A stretch of DNA of 64,000 bases from contig DAIDGW010000080.1 of NCBI GenBank assembly GCA_027452245.1, positions 1 through 64,000 of the forward strand, read 5' to 3'. Below the pieces are notes generated by a model. The model saw nothing but the letters and a program-made list of their open reading frames with translations. It had not been told where the DNA came from and made no database searches. This stretch comes from Acidobacteriaceae bacterium. Lineage in GTDB: Bacteria > Acidobacteriota > Terriglobia > Terriglobales > Acidobacteriaceae. Shown here piece after piece: positions 8,992 through 17,776 of this stretch (the first letter of the stretch is position 1; the number at the start of each line of letters is the position of its first letter). Both the position numbers and the translations under genes were made by a program.

Positions 8992-9020
8992 GTTACTAAC
9001 AAGGTAATTACCTCAGTAAC
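8992..9020. promoter_or_regulatory. nested palindromes upstream of the HEAT/PilZ gene
   Basis: A perfect 12-bp palindrome AGGTAATTACCT (9002-9013) is flanked by GTTACT (8992-8997) and its complement AGTAAC (9015-9020). The density of symmetry in this short gap suggests an operator. The segment TTACCTCAGTAA (9008-9019) nearly repeats one found upstream of the HD-GYP gene at 19714-19725. Confidence 0.4.
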
Positions 9021-9146
9021 GTTTTAGGTCTTACCGTGCCGCATTAGGCTCTATGGAGCACATTTGCGGAAATCAGGAGCGTTTTTATCTCTGTCACGGA
9101 CACAAACTCAGAGCGGGCGACCTCGGCGCGTGCGTTTGTACACAGC

Positions 9147-11828
9147 TTGAATATTCTCATCAAGTACGCACGCATGTATGGCTACGAGCACAAGCGTACC
9201 GAAGCTCAGTTTGAAGTTACCTGGAACGAACTGCAGCAAGGTTTGCCGAAAGCAGGAGAGGGCGGATTTCTGCTGGGTGTCTCGGATAACAAGCTTCTGT
9301 TGGACGGGATTCCCTTAGAGACTGGGAATGCTGAGCGCAGCTTCGCGCAACTGCTCACGACTGCGGGATTGGCCAGCCTGCACTTTTCCAAAGACGTCAC
9401 CATTGAAGACTTCACCCGTCTAGTCCGCGCGTTCACCCTGGCGGGATCGAAGGCGCAAGACGTAGCCAAGCAGATTAAGGACGCCTTGAGCGGAGGAGGA
9501 AAACAAGGCTCGACGATCAAGATCAATGAAGTCAAGTTTGTGGCGGCCGATCCCCTGACGGGCGACGTAAGTGTTGCGGCGCAGATTGCCGCGCAGACGC
9601 TAGGCCCGGAGTTCAAGCAGTGGCTGAACGATCCTCAGAAGCTGCTGCAGCTGATTGCAGCGGCAGAAGGAGCTAAGTCGGGCGGCGGTGGCGAGGCGGT
9701 TTCGGGGACTGTAGTGCCGTTCGGCAGCGTGCCGAATTTCACGGGCGCCGCTGGCAGTAAGGCTGGGCATGGCAATGCGGGCGCAGGCGCCGCAACCGGC
9801 GCAGCTCCGGCCTGGACGGGTGGCGTGGTTCCGCTGCAGGAAGCGGAAGTTATCCAGGCAATCCGGCTTTTGACTCGTTTCGGGCAAGTTCAGGGCGACC
9901 CCAATGTGCGCCCCGAAGAGCTGCAGAAGGAATTAGGCGATGTCGATCCGAACACCCGGCTGAACCTGCAACAGCTCTTGGGCAGCCTGGCGCAAAAAGC
10001 CACGGCAGAGGCCGAACAGGATACGCCACTGCTGATGAAAGCAGCCGAGCACATGGCGATCCGATTCGCCCTGGAGCGTTATCAGAAGGGCGAAGTGAAG
10101 GTCAATGCGGTGCACCAGATGATGGAGCACATGAGCCGGCAGATGGATTCCTTGCGGCAGATCTTGCGCATGCAGGAAGAAAAGATGAGCAAGGCCGGCC
10201 TGCTGGTGGAATCGCATGCCGACATCCTGGACCGCATGTTCTGGGCGGAAGTTCCGGAATCCGGCAAAAAGAGCGTGCTGCTGTCGCATGAAGCACCGTG
10301 TGTCCCTCCGCGCAATGTGCGGCAGTTCGTAGAAGTACTGCTGGACCGTGACGACAAACAGAGCGCGGCCGAGATCTTGAACAACTACTCGGGTTGCCTG
10401 CATGCGAAGGACATCGAACCCCGCCGCAAAGCAGCCACCGGTATCGCGCAACTGGCGGATTTGTATTCACGATTGGGCGGCGAAGCTATGAATACCGCCA
10501 TTCGCAATGTAAGCGAGCAGCTGGGAAAAGAAAAAGATCCTGAGCTGCAGAGCATGCTGGGTGCGGCATTCGTACGCTTGAGCCAGGAAGCAAGCAGCAC
10601 CAAAAATTATGGAGCCATCGACCAGGTTTGTGAGGGGATCGAAACGGTTGGCAAGTTGCGACCGGTGCTGGTCAATGAGCTTCGTCCTCGCATCGGGGTG
10701 GAAAATCGCTTGCCCGAGTTCATTGAGGATGGATTGCGGTCCGATCCAATCTCGGAAGATCTTCTCGGGATTTTGCGCCGCACCGCTGTTTCGTCGTCGG
10801 AACATTTGGCCGACCGGTTCTTCCGTTGCATGCGACGCGATGAGTGCGACCGGATGATCGAACTGGTAAAGGACGTCGGCTCGCCGGTGCTTGCGCAGTT
10901 GCGCGAAGTATTGCGCACGGGGCAGGCACGCCAAGCGTCGGGCGTCATTGGATTGCTCAGCCGCCTTGATGTGGCTTCGCTCCTCGAATTGGTTCCGGCA
11001 CGCTTGCCTGAATGGAACCGGTTCTATCACGATATTGCAGTTCGGCAGATTGCTTACGGCGCCGCACTGGACCGTGGCCGCACGCTGCTCGAACTGGCGG
11101 AAGTTCTCGATCCGTTTGTGTTACCGGAAGCAGTTGACGAAATCGGAATGAGCGGGGACATCGATGCCGCGGCTCCGCTGATGGCGATGGCAAAGCCTGG
11201 GGAGGCGGCTTCGCGCTCGCCTTTTGTTCAGCTGAAAGCCATCGAATCTCTCGGAAGGCTCAGGCACTCGGATGCGGTATCGATCCTGCGTGAGATTCTC
11301 GAATCCAAGAAAACGTTCGGCTGGGCCCATCATCGCGAACTGAGGATTGCGGCGGCGCAGGCATTGTCGAAAACTGACCCGCGTTTCAGCACGCAGATCC
11401 TATCTGACAGTGGTCTGGAACCGGCGGAACTGGGAATCGCTCCACTGGATATGGCTCCGGCCTGTCCCTGGGTACGGCAGCGCCGCTATGAGCGCATGGT
11501 GCTATCGAAGAGCGTGACGGGGACCATCGGCAGTTCGTGGGGCAAATCAAGAATCCTGATCCGCGAACTCAGCCTGGGCGGCGGTATGGGGACGAAGGAA
11601 GATAACCTGCGGATTGGGAGTGAAGCTGAGTTGGAGATCTCTCTCGGACTGAGATCGAAAATCTACGCCCACGTGCTGCTGCGGCGCGCCCGGGTGAATG
11701 AAGTTGGATTTGAAATCGTCAACACCGATCTGGAAAGCCGTTACCGCTTGCGCCGCTTATTGGTCGATGCGCTCAATCGCGTACCGCAGAATAAGGAAAA
11801 TGACTGGAGCGGCGAGCGCAGAGTCTAG
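9147..11828 (+). CDS. large HEAT-repeat protein with C-terminal PilZ domain
   Basis: An 893-residue protein with no signal peptide. An N-terminal helical domain (about 1-115) is followed by a Gly/Ala-rich linker (about 175-230), a long helical region with coiled-coil and HEAT-like repeats (about 235-770), and a C-terminal PilZ-like domain (about 785-890). The PilZ part has an RRYER stretch fitting the RxxxR half of the c-di-GMP motif. The second half is ELSLGG where D/N-x-S-x-x-G is usual, so binding is uncertain. The first canonical in-frame start is TTG at 9147, without a ribosome site. The frame stays open upstream, and an AGGAG site at 9075-9079 points to an ATC codon at 9087 as a possible unusual start. 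Confidence 0.85.
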   Translation: MNILIKYARMYGYEHKRTEAQFEVTWNELQQGLPKAGEGGFLLGVSDNKLLLDGIPLETGNAERSFAQLLTTAGLASLHFSKDVTIEDFTRLVRAFTLAGSKAQDVAKQIKDALSGGGKQGSTIKINEVKFVAADPLTGDVSVAAQIAAQTLGPEFKQWLNDPQKLLQLIAAAEGAKSGGGGEAVSGTVVPFGSVPNFTGAAGSKAGHGNAGAGAATGAAPAWTGGVVPLQEAEVIQAIRLLTRFGQVQGDPNVRPEELQKELGDVDPNTRLNLQQLLGSLAQKATAEAEQDTPLLMKAAEHMAIRFALERYQKGEVKVNAVHQMMEHMSRQMDSLRQILRMQEEKMSKAGLLVESHADILDRMFWAEVPESGKKSVLLSHEAPCVPPRNVRQFVEVLLDRDDKQSAAEILNNYSGCLHAKDIEPRRKAATGIAQLADLYSRLGGEAMNTAIRNVSEQLGKEKDPELQSMLGAAFVRLSQEASSTKNYGAIDQVCEGIETVGKLRPVLVNELRPRIGVENRLPEFIEDGLRSDPISEDLLGILRRTAVSSSEHLADRFFRCMRRDECDRMIELVKDVGSPVLAQLREVLRTGQARQASGVIGLLSRLDVASLLELVPARLPEWNRFYHDIAVRQIAYGAALDRGRTLLELAEVLDPFVLPEAVDEIGMSGDIDAAAPLMAMAKPGEAASRSPFVQLKAIESLGRLRHSDAVSILREILESKKTFGWAHHRELRIAAAQALSKTDPRFSTQILSDSGLEPAELGIAPLDMAPACPWVRQRRYERMVLSKSVTGTIGSSWGKSRILIRELSLGGGMGTKEDNLRIGSEAELEISLGLRSKIYAHVLLRRARVNEVGFEIVNTDLESRYRLRRLLVDALNRVPQNKENDWSGERRV

Positions 11829-11850
11829 GGGGAGCAACTTCTTCTGAGAC

Positions 11851-11882
11851 AAAAAAGCCTCTGCTCGCGCAGAGGCTTTTTT
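11851..11882. terminator. bidirectional intrinsic terminator
   Basis: A perfect 14-bp stem, AAAAAAGCCTCTGC pairing with GCAGAGGCTTTTTT around the loop TCGC. The A run and T run give a U tract on both strands, so it ends both the HEAT/PilZ gene coming from the left and the ATP synthase operon coming from the right. Confidence 0.92.
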
Positions 11883-11900
11883 CGTTCAACGCGAATTTGC

Positions 11901-12212
11901 TTATCTCACCTTGGCGAAGATGATAACCAGGGTATAGAGGGCGAGCGATTCGATCAGAGCCAGTCCAAGAATCAGCGCCAGCTGAATTCCAGGACGAGCG
12001 GCCGGATTGCGCGCCAAACCTTCTGCGGCAGCGGCAGTCGCTTTGCCCTGCGCAAGGGCACAGATGCCTGAGGCGAATGCCATCGAAAAGCCGGCAGCGA
12101 TAGCTACCCAGTTGACGCCACCTGCCGCGGCGGCTTCTCCCCCCTGCGCAAATGCAGGGATGGCGAATGAAAAAACCGATAACCACATGAACAGCTTGCT
12201 TAACTTACTCAT
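11901..12212 (-). CDS. atpE: ATP synthase F0 subunit c
   Basis: A 103-residue proteolipid subunit of the rotary c-ring. The first 22 residues look like a cleavable signal (hydrophobic, ending PAFAQ), an extension seen in some c subunits. The two-helix hairpin follows: GVNWVAIAAGFSMAFASG, the polar loop with LARNPAARPG, and the second helix with the ion-carrying Glu in ALIESLALYTL. A Gln is present in helix 1 (ALAQGK), and Glu-Ser plus a Tyr in helix 2. The position after the Ser is Leu, which resembles proton-type rings. The gene is last in the operon and ends just before the terminator at 11851. Confidence 0.93.
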   Translation of the reverse strand: MSKLSKLFMWLSVFSFAIPAFAQGGEAAAAGGVNWVAIAAGFSMAFASGICALAQGKATAAAAEGLARNPAARPGIQLALILGLALIESLALYTLVIIFAKVR

Positions 12213-12385
12213 GGTTGATTCTCCTTGTAAGAATTGCCGTCAGTGGGTGGTTGACGTCATCCCGTGCAGACGCCCTCACGCTATACGGCGGCACAACAAG
12301 ACTCTGAAACCCTGGCAACTCCGGGATCGCGAAAGGCGATCCATTCCGCGCTCAACAGCCTGCGATTCCCAATAAACCTGGCTGG

Positions 12386-13117
12386 CTAGTGCTCGTCGGC
12401 AACCGCTCCCTGCAGATAAACCGTAGCCAGCAGAACAAAGATATAGGTCTGCAGAAGCGAGACAAAAATGTGCAATCCCATGAAAACCACGGGAAATCCG
12501 ATAGGGACGAGAGAAAAGAAAACCAGCGTCACCAGATCGCCGGCATACATGTTGGCAAAGAGACGAATCGTCAATGAGAGCACGCGGGCGATATGGCTGA
12601 TGATTTCAATGGGAAACATCAGGGGAGCCAGCGCCCACATCGGACCGGCGAAGTGCTTCACGTAACCGATTCCGGCGTGCTTGAATCCCTGCACGTGGTA
12701 ATAGACGAATGCGGCGATCGCACACCCGAGAGGGACGACTGGCAACGCTGTCGGAGACTCAAAGCTGGGCACGATGCCCAATAAATTGCAGCAAAGAATG
12801 AATAGTCCGAGGGCGGTAAGGAACGCGGTGTAGCCTTCGCTATGGTGTCCGATAATCTCGTTGCTCTGGCTCTGAACGAAATTCTCAACCGCCTCAAACG
12901 TGTGTTGCAAACCATTGGGACGGTCGACGGACAAAGTTGCCCGAACCGCAAGGAACATGGCGAGGAGGAACAAAAAGACCAGAATCTCCATTGCAAGCGA
13001 GTTGGGGATGGGCGCCCCCGGGTACTTAGGCGCGACGTGCAGAGCGGCAAGCAGAGCCGCGACAGGTCCGGCGAAAAGATGATTCAGGATCTTGGTGAAC
13101 CAGAGTTGTTCGGGCAT
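12386..13117 (-). CDS. atpB: ATP synthase F0 subunit a
   Basis: A 243-residue membrane subunit forming the ion half-channels beside the c-ring. The essential arginine is visible in the block LSLTIRLFANMYAGD. Five or more hydrophobic helices, and the C-terminal HIFVSLLQTYIFVLLATVYL helix, match the family. The length is near the usual size. It lies 173 bases upstream of atpE, in the same direction, with the accessory genes atpI and atpZ before it. The other F0/F1 genes (b, delta, alpha, gamma, beta, epsilon) are absent from this side of the locus. Confidence 0.95.
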   Translation of the reverse strand: MPEQLWFTKILNHLFAGPVAALLAALHVAPKYPGAPIPNSLAMEILVFLFLLAMFLAVRATLSVDRPNGLQHTFEAVENFVQSQSNEIIGHHSEGYTAFLTALGLFILCCNLLGIVPSFESPTALPVVPLGCAIAAFVYYHVQGFKHAGIGYVKHFAGPMWALAPLMFPIEIISHIARVLSLTIRLFANMYAGDLVTLVFFSLVPIGFPVVFMGLHIFVSLLQTYIFVLLATVYLQGAVADEH

Positions 13118-13169
13118 AAAAAGCGATCGGCGTCAGGTCTCAGTTTTAGTTTGCAATTCCCGCTGGTTG

Positions 13170-13625
13170 CTACAGGCCTCGTCGAACAGCAACGTACAGT
13201 TCGAATCCAGCCTCAACAATGATGGCGGCAACGGGCAAAAATAAGCCCGCAAGGAGGCCGTTCAGGCTTGCGGGAGAAACAGTCAATATAACATAGGCTC
13301 CCACTGCCATCAAAACATAGCGCAGCAGGAAACGAAAGACGATTCCCTGCCCTGATTGTTTGGTTTCGGTGCCTGCAGCGCGATCGACAAATCCGCCGAT
13401 GGCACGTTTGAGCCAGAAAAAACTGATGTATGCGATGAAACAGCCTACGGCCAAGCCAATCGCCGCGCGGCTGCCATATTTCCACCAGCCTCCGAGCACG
13501 ACGACTGGCGCCAAAATCATCATGAAATTTCTAATGCGGTCGATGGCCCCGGAATAGAAGGTTTCCACGGCAACTTGATCGTGATCTAGCTGAGGTTGTT
13601 GGCTATCGGGCATTGGTTCCGGCAC
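13170..13625 (-). CDS. atpI: ATP synthase subunit I-like protein
   Basis: A 151-residue protein with four predicted helices after a polar N-terminus, matching the AtpI (ATP synthase I) type by size, topology and position directly before atpB. AtpI assists c-ring assembly in some bacteria. Sequence conservation in this family is low, so the name rests partly on context. The start at 13625 could also be the Met four residues further in, at 13613. The gap to atpB is 52 bases. Confidence 0.75.
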   Translation of the reverse strand: MPEPMPDSQQPQLDHDQVAVETFYSGAIDRIRNFMMILAPVVVLGGWWKYGSRAAIGLAVGCFIAYISFFWLKRAIGGFVDRAAGTETKQSGQGIVFRFLLRYVLMAVGAYVILTVSPASLNGLLAGLFLPVAAIIVEAGFELYVAVRRGL

Positions 13626-13679
13626 GAAGGCAGAGTTCCAAGAGATGGTACGTGAAACTGAAAACCCGGTGTGGGAGGA

Positions 13680-13931
13680 TTACTTGGTATCGCGCATGAC
13701 AGTCCTGATAAGTTCGACAAAACCGGCAATGATTCCCAGAAAAATTCCCGCAAGATAGAGCCAGGTCGTATGCAACCAGCGGTCGAGGGCGGCACCGAGC
13801 AGCCAGCCGGCGACCAAGGCCGCGGGAAGAATCACGGCCAATTCGCTGTAGCGGGCGGCTTGCACCCAGAAGTTGTCTTTGTTGCGATCTTCGTCGCGAT
13901 CGCCCCGATCATTGGGAAGAGTGTCGGGCAT
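13680..13931 (-). CDS. atpZ: AtpZ-like small membrane protein of the F0 operon
   Basis: An 83-residue protein with a charged N-terminus and two helices: SELAVILPAALVAGWLLGAALD and YLAGIFLGIIAGFVELIRTV. The helix hairpin with G-W-x-L-G-x-x-L-D matches the AtpZ family found at the head of many atp operons, often with AtpI. AtpZ has been linked to Mg2+/Ca2+ transport or ring assembly. It begins 46 bases after the TPR gene and 54 bases before atpI, all on the minus strand. Confidence 0.78.
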   Translation of the reverse strand: MPDTLPNDRGDRDEDRNKDNFWVQAARYSELAVILPAALVAGWLLGAALDRWLHTTWLYLAGIFLGIIAGFVELIRTVMRDTK

Positions 13932-13977
13932 GTTTGCAGGCTGATTCTATCTCACGGACAGGAGGACTTTGGCGAGA

Positions 13978-14730
13978 CTATTTGCCTGTTACCCGCGAGC
14001 GGGCGAGGAACAGATCCGCCTTGCGGAACCACGGGCGCTCACGACGGCGCAGATAGCGGGGCATGGTGGGGCGCTTATCAAGAATCCTCTGGGCCCACTG
14101 ACGGGCCTCGTTGGCGCGTCCCTGCGATTCTAGAAAAAGAGCGTAGTTGTAATAGGTTTCAGAGATGGTTGAGATCTTGGTGGCCTGCTGAAACATCGCG
14201 TCGGCTTTTTCAGGCTGTCCGGTTTGAGCGTAGGCATGGGCAAGCAGCCCCTTGGCTCGGTGGAAATCGTAATTTGGATCAGACGTCACGGCCCGTTCCA
14301 GGTCAGGCACGGCGGCGGCGTAGTCGCCCAAATGGATTTCGGCCACTCCTCGGCGGTAGAAAGGATCGGCCTGATCGGTGCGGGAAGAGATCGCCTTATC
14401 GTAGGCGGCGCGGGCCCGGGAATAGTCGTGCTCGTCGAGATAGAGCAGCCCGAGTTCCTCGTAGTTTCCGGCGGAGGGATTATCCATGACGGCGCGCTCG
14501 AGTTCCCGTATGCGGCGGCGGCGCGGGAACACCTGGAAATATGATCCGCCGCTCGATCCCATGTCGGGAATAACTTCCACGACGATGTAAACGAGGGCGC
14601 CGATCCAGCCTCCGAACAGGATGATGAATATCCAGTACAGGTCGGGGCGGCGGCGAATGAAGTGCACAATAGCCACCACCTGAAGAATGATTCCCCACCA
14701 CGAAATGAAGAAAAAGAGCAGCGATCCCAT
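13978..14730 (-). CDS. membrane-anchored TPR protein (PLDc_N-type N-terminus)
   Basis: A 250-residue protein. The N-terminus (about 1-60) has two hydrophobic segments, with YWIFIILFGGWIGALVYIVVEVIPD, resembling the PLDc_N membrane module. Residues about 75-230 form four or five tetratricopeptide repeats, such as NYEELGLLYLDEHDYSRARAAYDKAI-type units with A, G, Y and A at the usual helix positions. TPR proteins act as interaction scaffolds. Its place directly before the ATP synthase genes suggests co-transcription (46-base gap), though no direct functional link is shown. Confidence 0.85.
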   Translation of the reverse strand: MGSLLFFFISWWGIILQVVAIVHFIRRRPDLYWIFIILFGGWIGALVYIVVEVIPDMGSSGGSYFQVFPRRRRIRELERAVMDNPSAGNYEELGLLYLDEHDYSRARAAYDKAISSRTDQADPFYRRGVAEIHLGDYAAAVPDLERAVTSDPNYDFHRAKGLLAHAYAQTGQPEKADAMFQQATKISTISETYYNYALFLESQGRANEARQWAQRILDKRPTMPRYLRRRERPWFRKADLFLARSRVTGK

Positions 14731-14808
14731 CGAAAGCGCACTATACCACGAGGGCGGGTCCGAGAAGCGCAGGAGAAGACGTCGTAGCGCCGGATAGGGC
14801 GTGGGTGA

Positions 14809-15711
14809 ATGCTAAAATTGATTGTGGGAAAAGCTTGCAAGCCTGCGATCCGCCTGATTGCCACCGATATTGATGGCACCCTGCTGAACCCACAATTCCA
14901 GATTTCACCGGAAGACCTGGCCGCTCTGCGCCGGGCGAACCAGTCCGGGATCGAAGTCGTGCTGGTCACGGGCCGCCGCCACACGTTTGCGCTGCCGATT
15001 GCGCAGCAACTCGGGTTTGATCTCTGGCTGATCAGTTCGAACGGAGCCATCACGCGGTCGATTTCAGGCGCGACTTTCCATCGCGACATGATGCCGATGG
15101 AGACGTGCCGCGAACTTTGCGGCGCAATGCGCGCTTTTCGCGGTCACACTGTGTTGACGTTTGATCAGGAGACGAAGGGCGCAATCGTGCTTGAGCGCAT
15201 GGACGACTTAAACGCCAGTATCCGGCGATGGCTTGAGAAGAACTCGGAGTTCATTGACATAGTCGTTCCCATTGAAAAGGCATTAGTAAGCGATCCGGTA
15301 CAGGCCATGTTCTGCGGGTCGATGGCGAGAATGCAGAGAGCGTTGCAGACGCTACAGAATTGCGGCATGAGTGACAGAATTACTGTATTGCGTACGGAGT
15401 ATCCGGTGCGCGATCTTTCCATGATAGATGTGCTCAACGCGGGATGTTCCAAGGGCCATGCCGTGGAGCGATGGGCCAATTACCGCGGTTTTACGCGCGA
15501 ACAGGTCATGGCCATCGGAGACAATCACAATGACGTCGAGATGCTTGAGTTCGCCGGGCATCCGGTTATCATGGGAAATGCCTGCCAGGAGTTGCGGGAC
15601 CGGGGATGGGTACTGACTCGCGGGAATGATCAGTGCGGCGTCGCCGCCGCCATTGAGCGGGTACTTGACGGTGACTTCGAACCGGCAACCACCGGGAAGG
15701 TGCTGTCCTAG
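14809..15711 (+). CDS. HAD-superfamily (Cof-type) phosphatase
   Basis: A 300-residue haloacid dehalogenase-type hydrolase of the Cof/IIB group. Motif I is ATDIDGTLLN (nucleophile and acid Asp), motif II is the VTGR stretch, a Lys occurs in the KGHAVERW region, and motif IV is GDNHNDVEML. The cap domain lies between motifs II and III (about 95-215). Such enzymes dephosphorylate sugar phosphates, nucleotides or flavin precursors; the substrate is open. There is no strong ribosome site before the ATG at 14809. It diverges from the TPR gene and is followed after 2 bases by the transglycosylase gene. Confidence 0.9.
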   Translation: MLKLIVGKACKPAIRLIATDIDGTLLNPQFQISPEDLAALRRANQSGIEVVLVTGRRHTFALPIAQQLGFDLWLISSNGAITRSISGATFHRDMMPMETCRELCGAMRAFRGHTVLTFDQETKGAIVLERMDDLNASIRRWLEKNSEFIDIVVPIEKALVSDPVQAMFCGSMARMQRALQTLQNCGMSDRITVLRTEYPVRDLSMIDVLNAGCSKGHAVERWANYRGFTREQVMAIGDNHNDVEMLEFAGHPVIMGNACQELRDRGWVLTRGNDQCGVAAAIERVLDGDFEPATTGKVLS

Positions 15712-15713
15712 CA

Positions 15714-16535
15714 ATGCAGAAGTTTACAAAATTCGCGTTATTTGTTGTGCTCGCGCTGTCGGTCCTGTGTGCCTCGGCCACCGATGTCGCCGTACTGCGC
15801 AACGGGTTCTCGATCCGGCATGAGCGCAGGGCAGTTCTGGGAAGTGTCACGCGGCTTTACATCAGCGCAGATGGGTCGAACTATGTCGACGTGCCCACCG
15901 CCGATATTGATCATTTCGAACAGGTCACCCCAGTGGCAGCCGCAAGCGGATCTATCGATAAGAGAACAGGTATTTTGAATTCTGCGACTTCGCCGGGAGT
16001 TCCAGTTGACCTGAATTCTGTGATCGCGCAGGCCAGCGGCAAATATCGGCTCGATCCGGATCTGGTCAACAGCGTCATCAAAGCGGAGAGCGGATTCAAA
16101 GTGCATGCAGTCTCGTCGAAAGGCGCTCAAGGGTTGATGCAACTGATGCCGGGGACTGCTTCAGAACTCGGTGTGCGGAACGCGTTCGATCCGAACCTGA
16201 ATGTCGATGCGGGAGCGCGCTATTTGCGTGAACTGCTGGAACGCTACAACTTCGATCTGATCAAGGCTCTAGCCGCTTACAATGCGGGGCCGCTGCGAGT
16301 GGAAGAATATGGCGGAGTTCCTCCATATTACGAAACGCGGACCTATGTCTCTCGCATCGTACGCGACTTCAACCGGAAGAAGACGGCCGAAGAGAAGAAT
16401 TCAAAGAAAACTCTGAAGAATGCGGCACAGGAAACCTCCCGAACCGTGCAAGCACAGGCTACAGGCTCGGCCTCTTCCCGACCGGTTACTCGCTCTGCAG
16501 CAAGCAGCCTACTTCCTGCTGTCGCGACGAAATAG
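15714..16535 (+). CDS. secreted lytic transglycosylase (SLT domain)
   Basis: A 273-residue periplasmic enzyme that cleaves peptidoglycan glycan strands. It has a signal peptide (KFALFVVLALSVLCASA), an N-terminal strand-rich segment of unknown role (about 25-90), and an SLT lysozyme-like domain (about 105-220). That domain has the catalytic Glu in IKAESGF, the motifs GAQGLMQLMPGTA and DPNLNVDAGARYL, and the typical ALAAYNAGP. The C-terminal tail is Lys/Ser/Ala-rich and probably disordered. The ATG follows the HAD gene stop by 2 bases, so the two are co-transcribed. Confidence 0.92.
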   Translation: MQKFTKFALFVVLALSVLCASATDVAVLRNGFSIRHERRAVLGSVTRLYISADGSNYVDVPTADIDHFEQVTPVAAASGSIDKRTGILNSATSPGVPVDLNSVIAQASGKYRLDPDLVNSVIKAESGFKVHAVSSKGAQGLMQLMPGTASELGVRNAFDPNLNVDAGARYLRELLERYNFDLIKALAAYNAGPLRVEEYGGVPPYYETRTYVSRIVRDFNRKKTAEEKNSKKTLKNAAQETSRTVQAQATGSASSRPVTRSAASSLLPAVATK

Positions 16536-16690
16536 CGCGTCTGTGGGTTCCCCGAACCAGATGTTTGGATCTAACTGTTCTCATTAACTGATACAGAACC
16601 GTGCATTGACCGGTATGTTACGGTCATTTACTTTAGAGATTGCGTCTTCCCGCTTCGCGTGCTCGCGAGCGGGGCGAGGGTCCTCACTGG

Positions 16691-17776
16691 ATGGACAAAA
16701 AGCGAGTCATCATCAGCGCGGTAATCTTCCTGATCCTTGCTACTCTGGTTTACCTGCAATATCGCCACTGGCAGACGTTTGATTGGTCAACCTTCTGGAG
16801 CCAGACCAGCCACGTGAACTGGTGGCGCGTGTTGTTCGGAGTCGCGCTGATCTATTTCGCCTACGGACTGCGGGCGCTTCGCTGGAAGATTTTTCTGAAG
16901 CCCGTGCGGCCGCAGGCCCGATCCATCGATCTCGTGTCTCCCACGATGATTGGGTTCGCGGGGTTGGCGCTACTGGGGCGCGCCGGAGAACCGATCCGGC
17001 CCTATCTGATTGCCCGACGCGAGAATCTCTCGGTTTCCTCTCAACTTGCGGCTTGGGCGGTGGAACGCATCTTCGATGTGGGTGCCTTTACAGTGCTAAT
17101 GGCTCTCGCCGTCTTTCGCGAGGGAGGACTGTATTCCATTCCTGAACCGAGCTGGTACAAAGATCTGCAGCGGGGGGTTCTGGGGCTCATTGGATTAGTC
17201 GCAATTATTGCGCTCGCCGCCATCATCATTAATCGCAAAGGTGAAGCCGTAGCTCAGTGGGTAGAAAAGGAATTTGGACACCTGTCGGAGAATCTCGGGC
17301 ACCGGATTGCCGCGTGGATTCGCGAATTTGGAACCGGACTGCACACAATTGACAGCCCGATGTCATTCGTGTGGCTCTCGGTGGTGTCGATCGGAATGTG
17401 GTACGTGGTTGCGCTGGCGTACATTCAGGTCACACTGTCGTATGGTGCTGCAGCGCTGGAAATTCCTTTATTGCAGATATTGATCCTGATGGGGTCGAGC
17501 ATGCTGGGTTCCATGCTGCAACTGCCGGCGGTGGGTGGAGGCTCCCAACTGGCTACGATAAAAACGCTGACCAGTTTGTTTGATGTGCCGCCGGAAATGG
17601 CCGTGAGTTGCGGGATTCTGCTTTGGCTGGTTACTTTCGCGGCCGTCGTGCCCGTCGGCCTGGTGCTGGCGCATCGCGAGAGGCTGTCATTGCGAAGACT
17701 TTCAGAAGAGAGCCATCGTGCGGAAGAGGAAGTGATCCAGAGTTCCCATGCGCCGGAATCCCAGAATCGAACTTAG
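16691..17776 (+). CDS. flippase-like integral membrane protein (LPG synthase TM region / UPF0104)
   Basis: A 361-residue membrane protein with eight or so helices, of the lysylphosphatidylglycerol-synthase transmembrane-region family. Recognisable parts include the GFAGLALLGRAGEPIRPYLI loop and the AVERIFDVGAF motif early on, and the LQLPAVGGGSQLATIKTL glycine-rich segment late. The soluble synthetase domain of MprF is absent, so this is a stand-alone flippase-like protein, perhaps for a lipid or hopanoid-type substrate. The ATG at 16691 is preferred to an earlier in-frame start because the protein then opens with a short basic stretch before helix 1. Its stop overlaps the stop of the facing regulator gene. 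Confidence 0.85.
   Translation: MDKKRVIISAVIFLILATLVYLQYRHWQTFDWSTFWSQTSHVNWWRVLFGVALIYFAYGLRALRWKIFLKPVRPQARSIDLVSPTMIGFAGLALLGRAGEPIRPYLIARRENLSVSSQLAAWAVERIFDVGAFTVLMALAVFREGGLYSIPEPSWYKDLQRGVLGLIGLVAIIALAAIIINRKGEAVAQWVEKEFGHLSENLGHRIAAWIREFGTGLHTIDSPMSFVWLSVVSIGMWYVVALAYIQVTLSYGAAALEIPLLQILILMGSSMLGSMLQLPAVGGGSQLATIKTLTSLFDVPPEMAVSCGILLWLVTFAAVVPVGLVLAHRERLSLRRLSEESHRAEEEVIQSSHAPESQNRT

Noticed and set aside
9054-9067. TGGAGCACATTTGC before the HEAT/PilZ gene as a sigma-54 promoter
   Set aside because: Only nine bases separate GG and GC where ten are required, and the start of transcription would fall on the ribosome site.
11901-12212. c subunit as a sodium-type ring (Gln in helix 1, Glu-Ser and Tyr in helix 2)
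   Set aside because: The residues next to the Glu are Leu and Ile where sodium rings have Val and Thr, and some proton rings of cyanobacteria also have the Gln and Glu-Ser. The proton type is more likely.
13671-14489. Open frame of 272 residues on the plus strand
   Set aside because: It runs antisense through atpZ and the TPR gene, is Arg/Gly/Pro-rich without domains, and is a GC-rich shadow.
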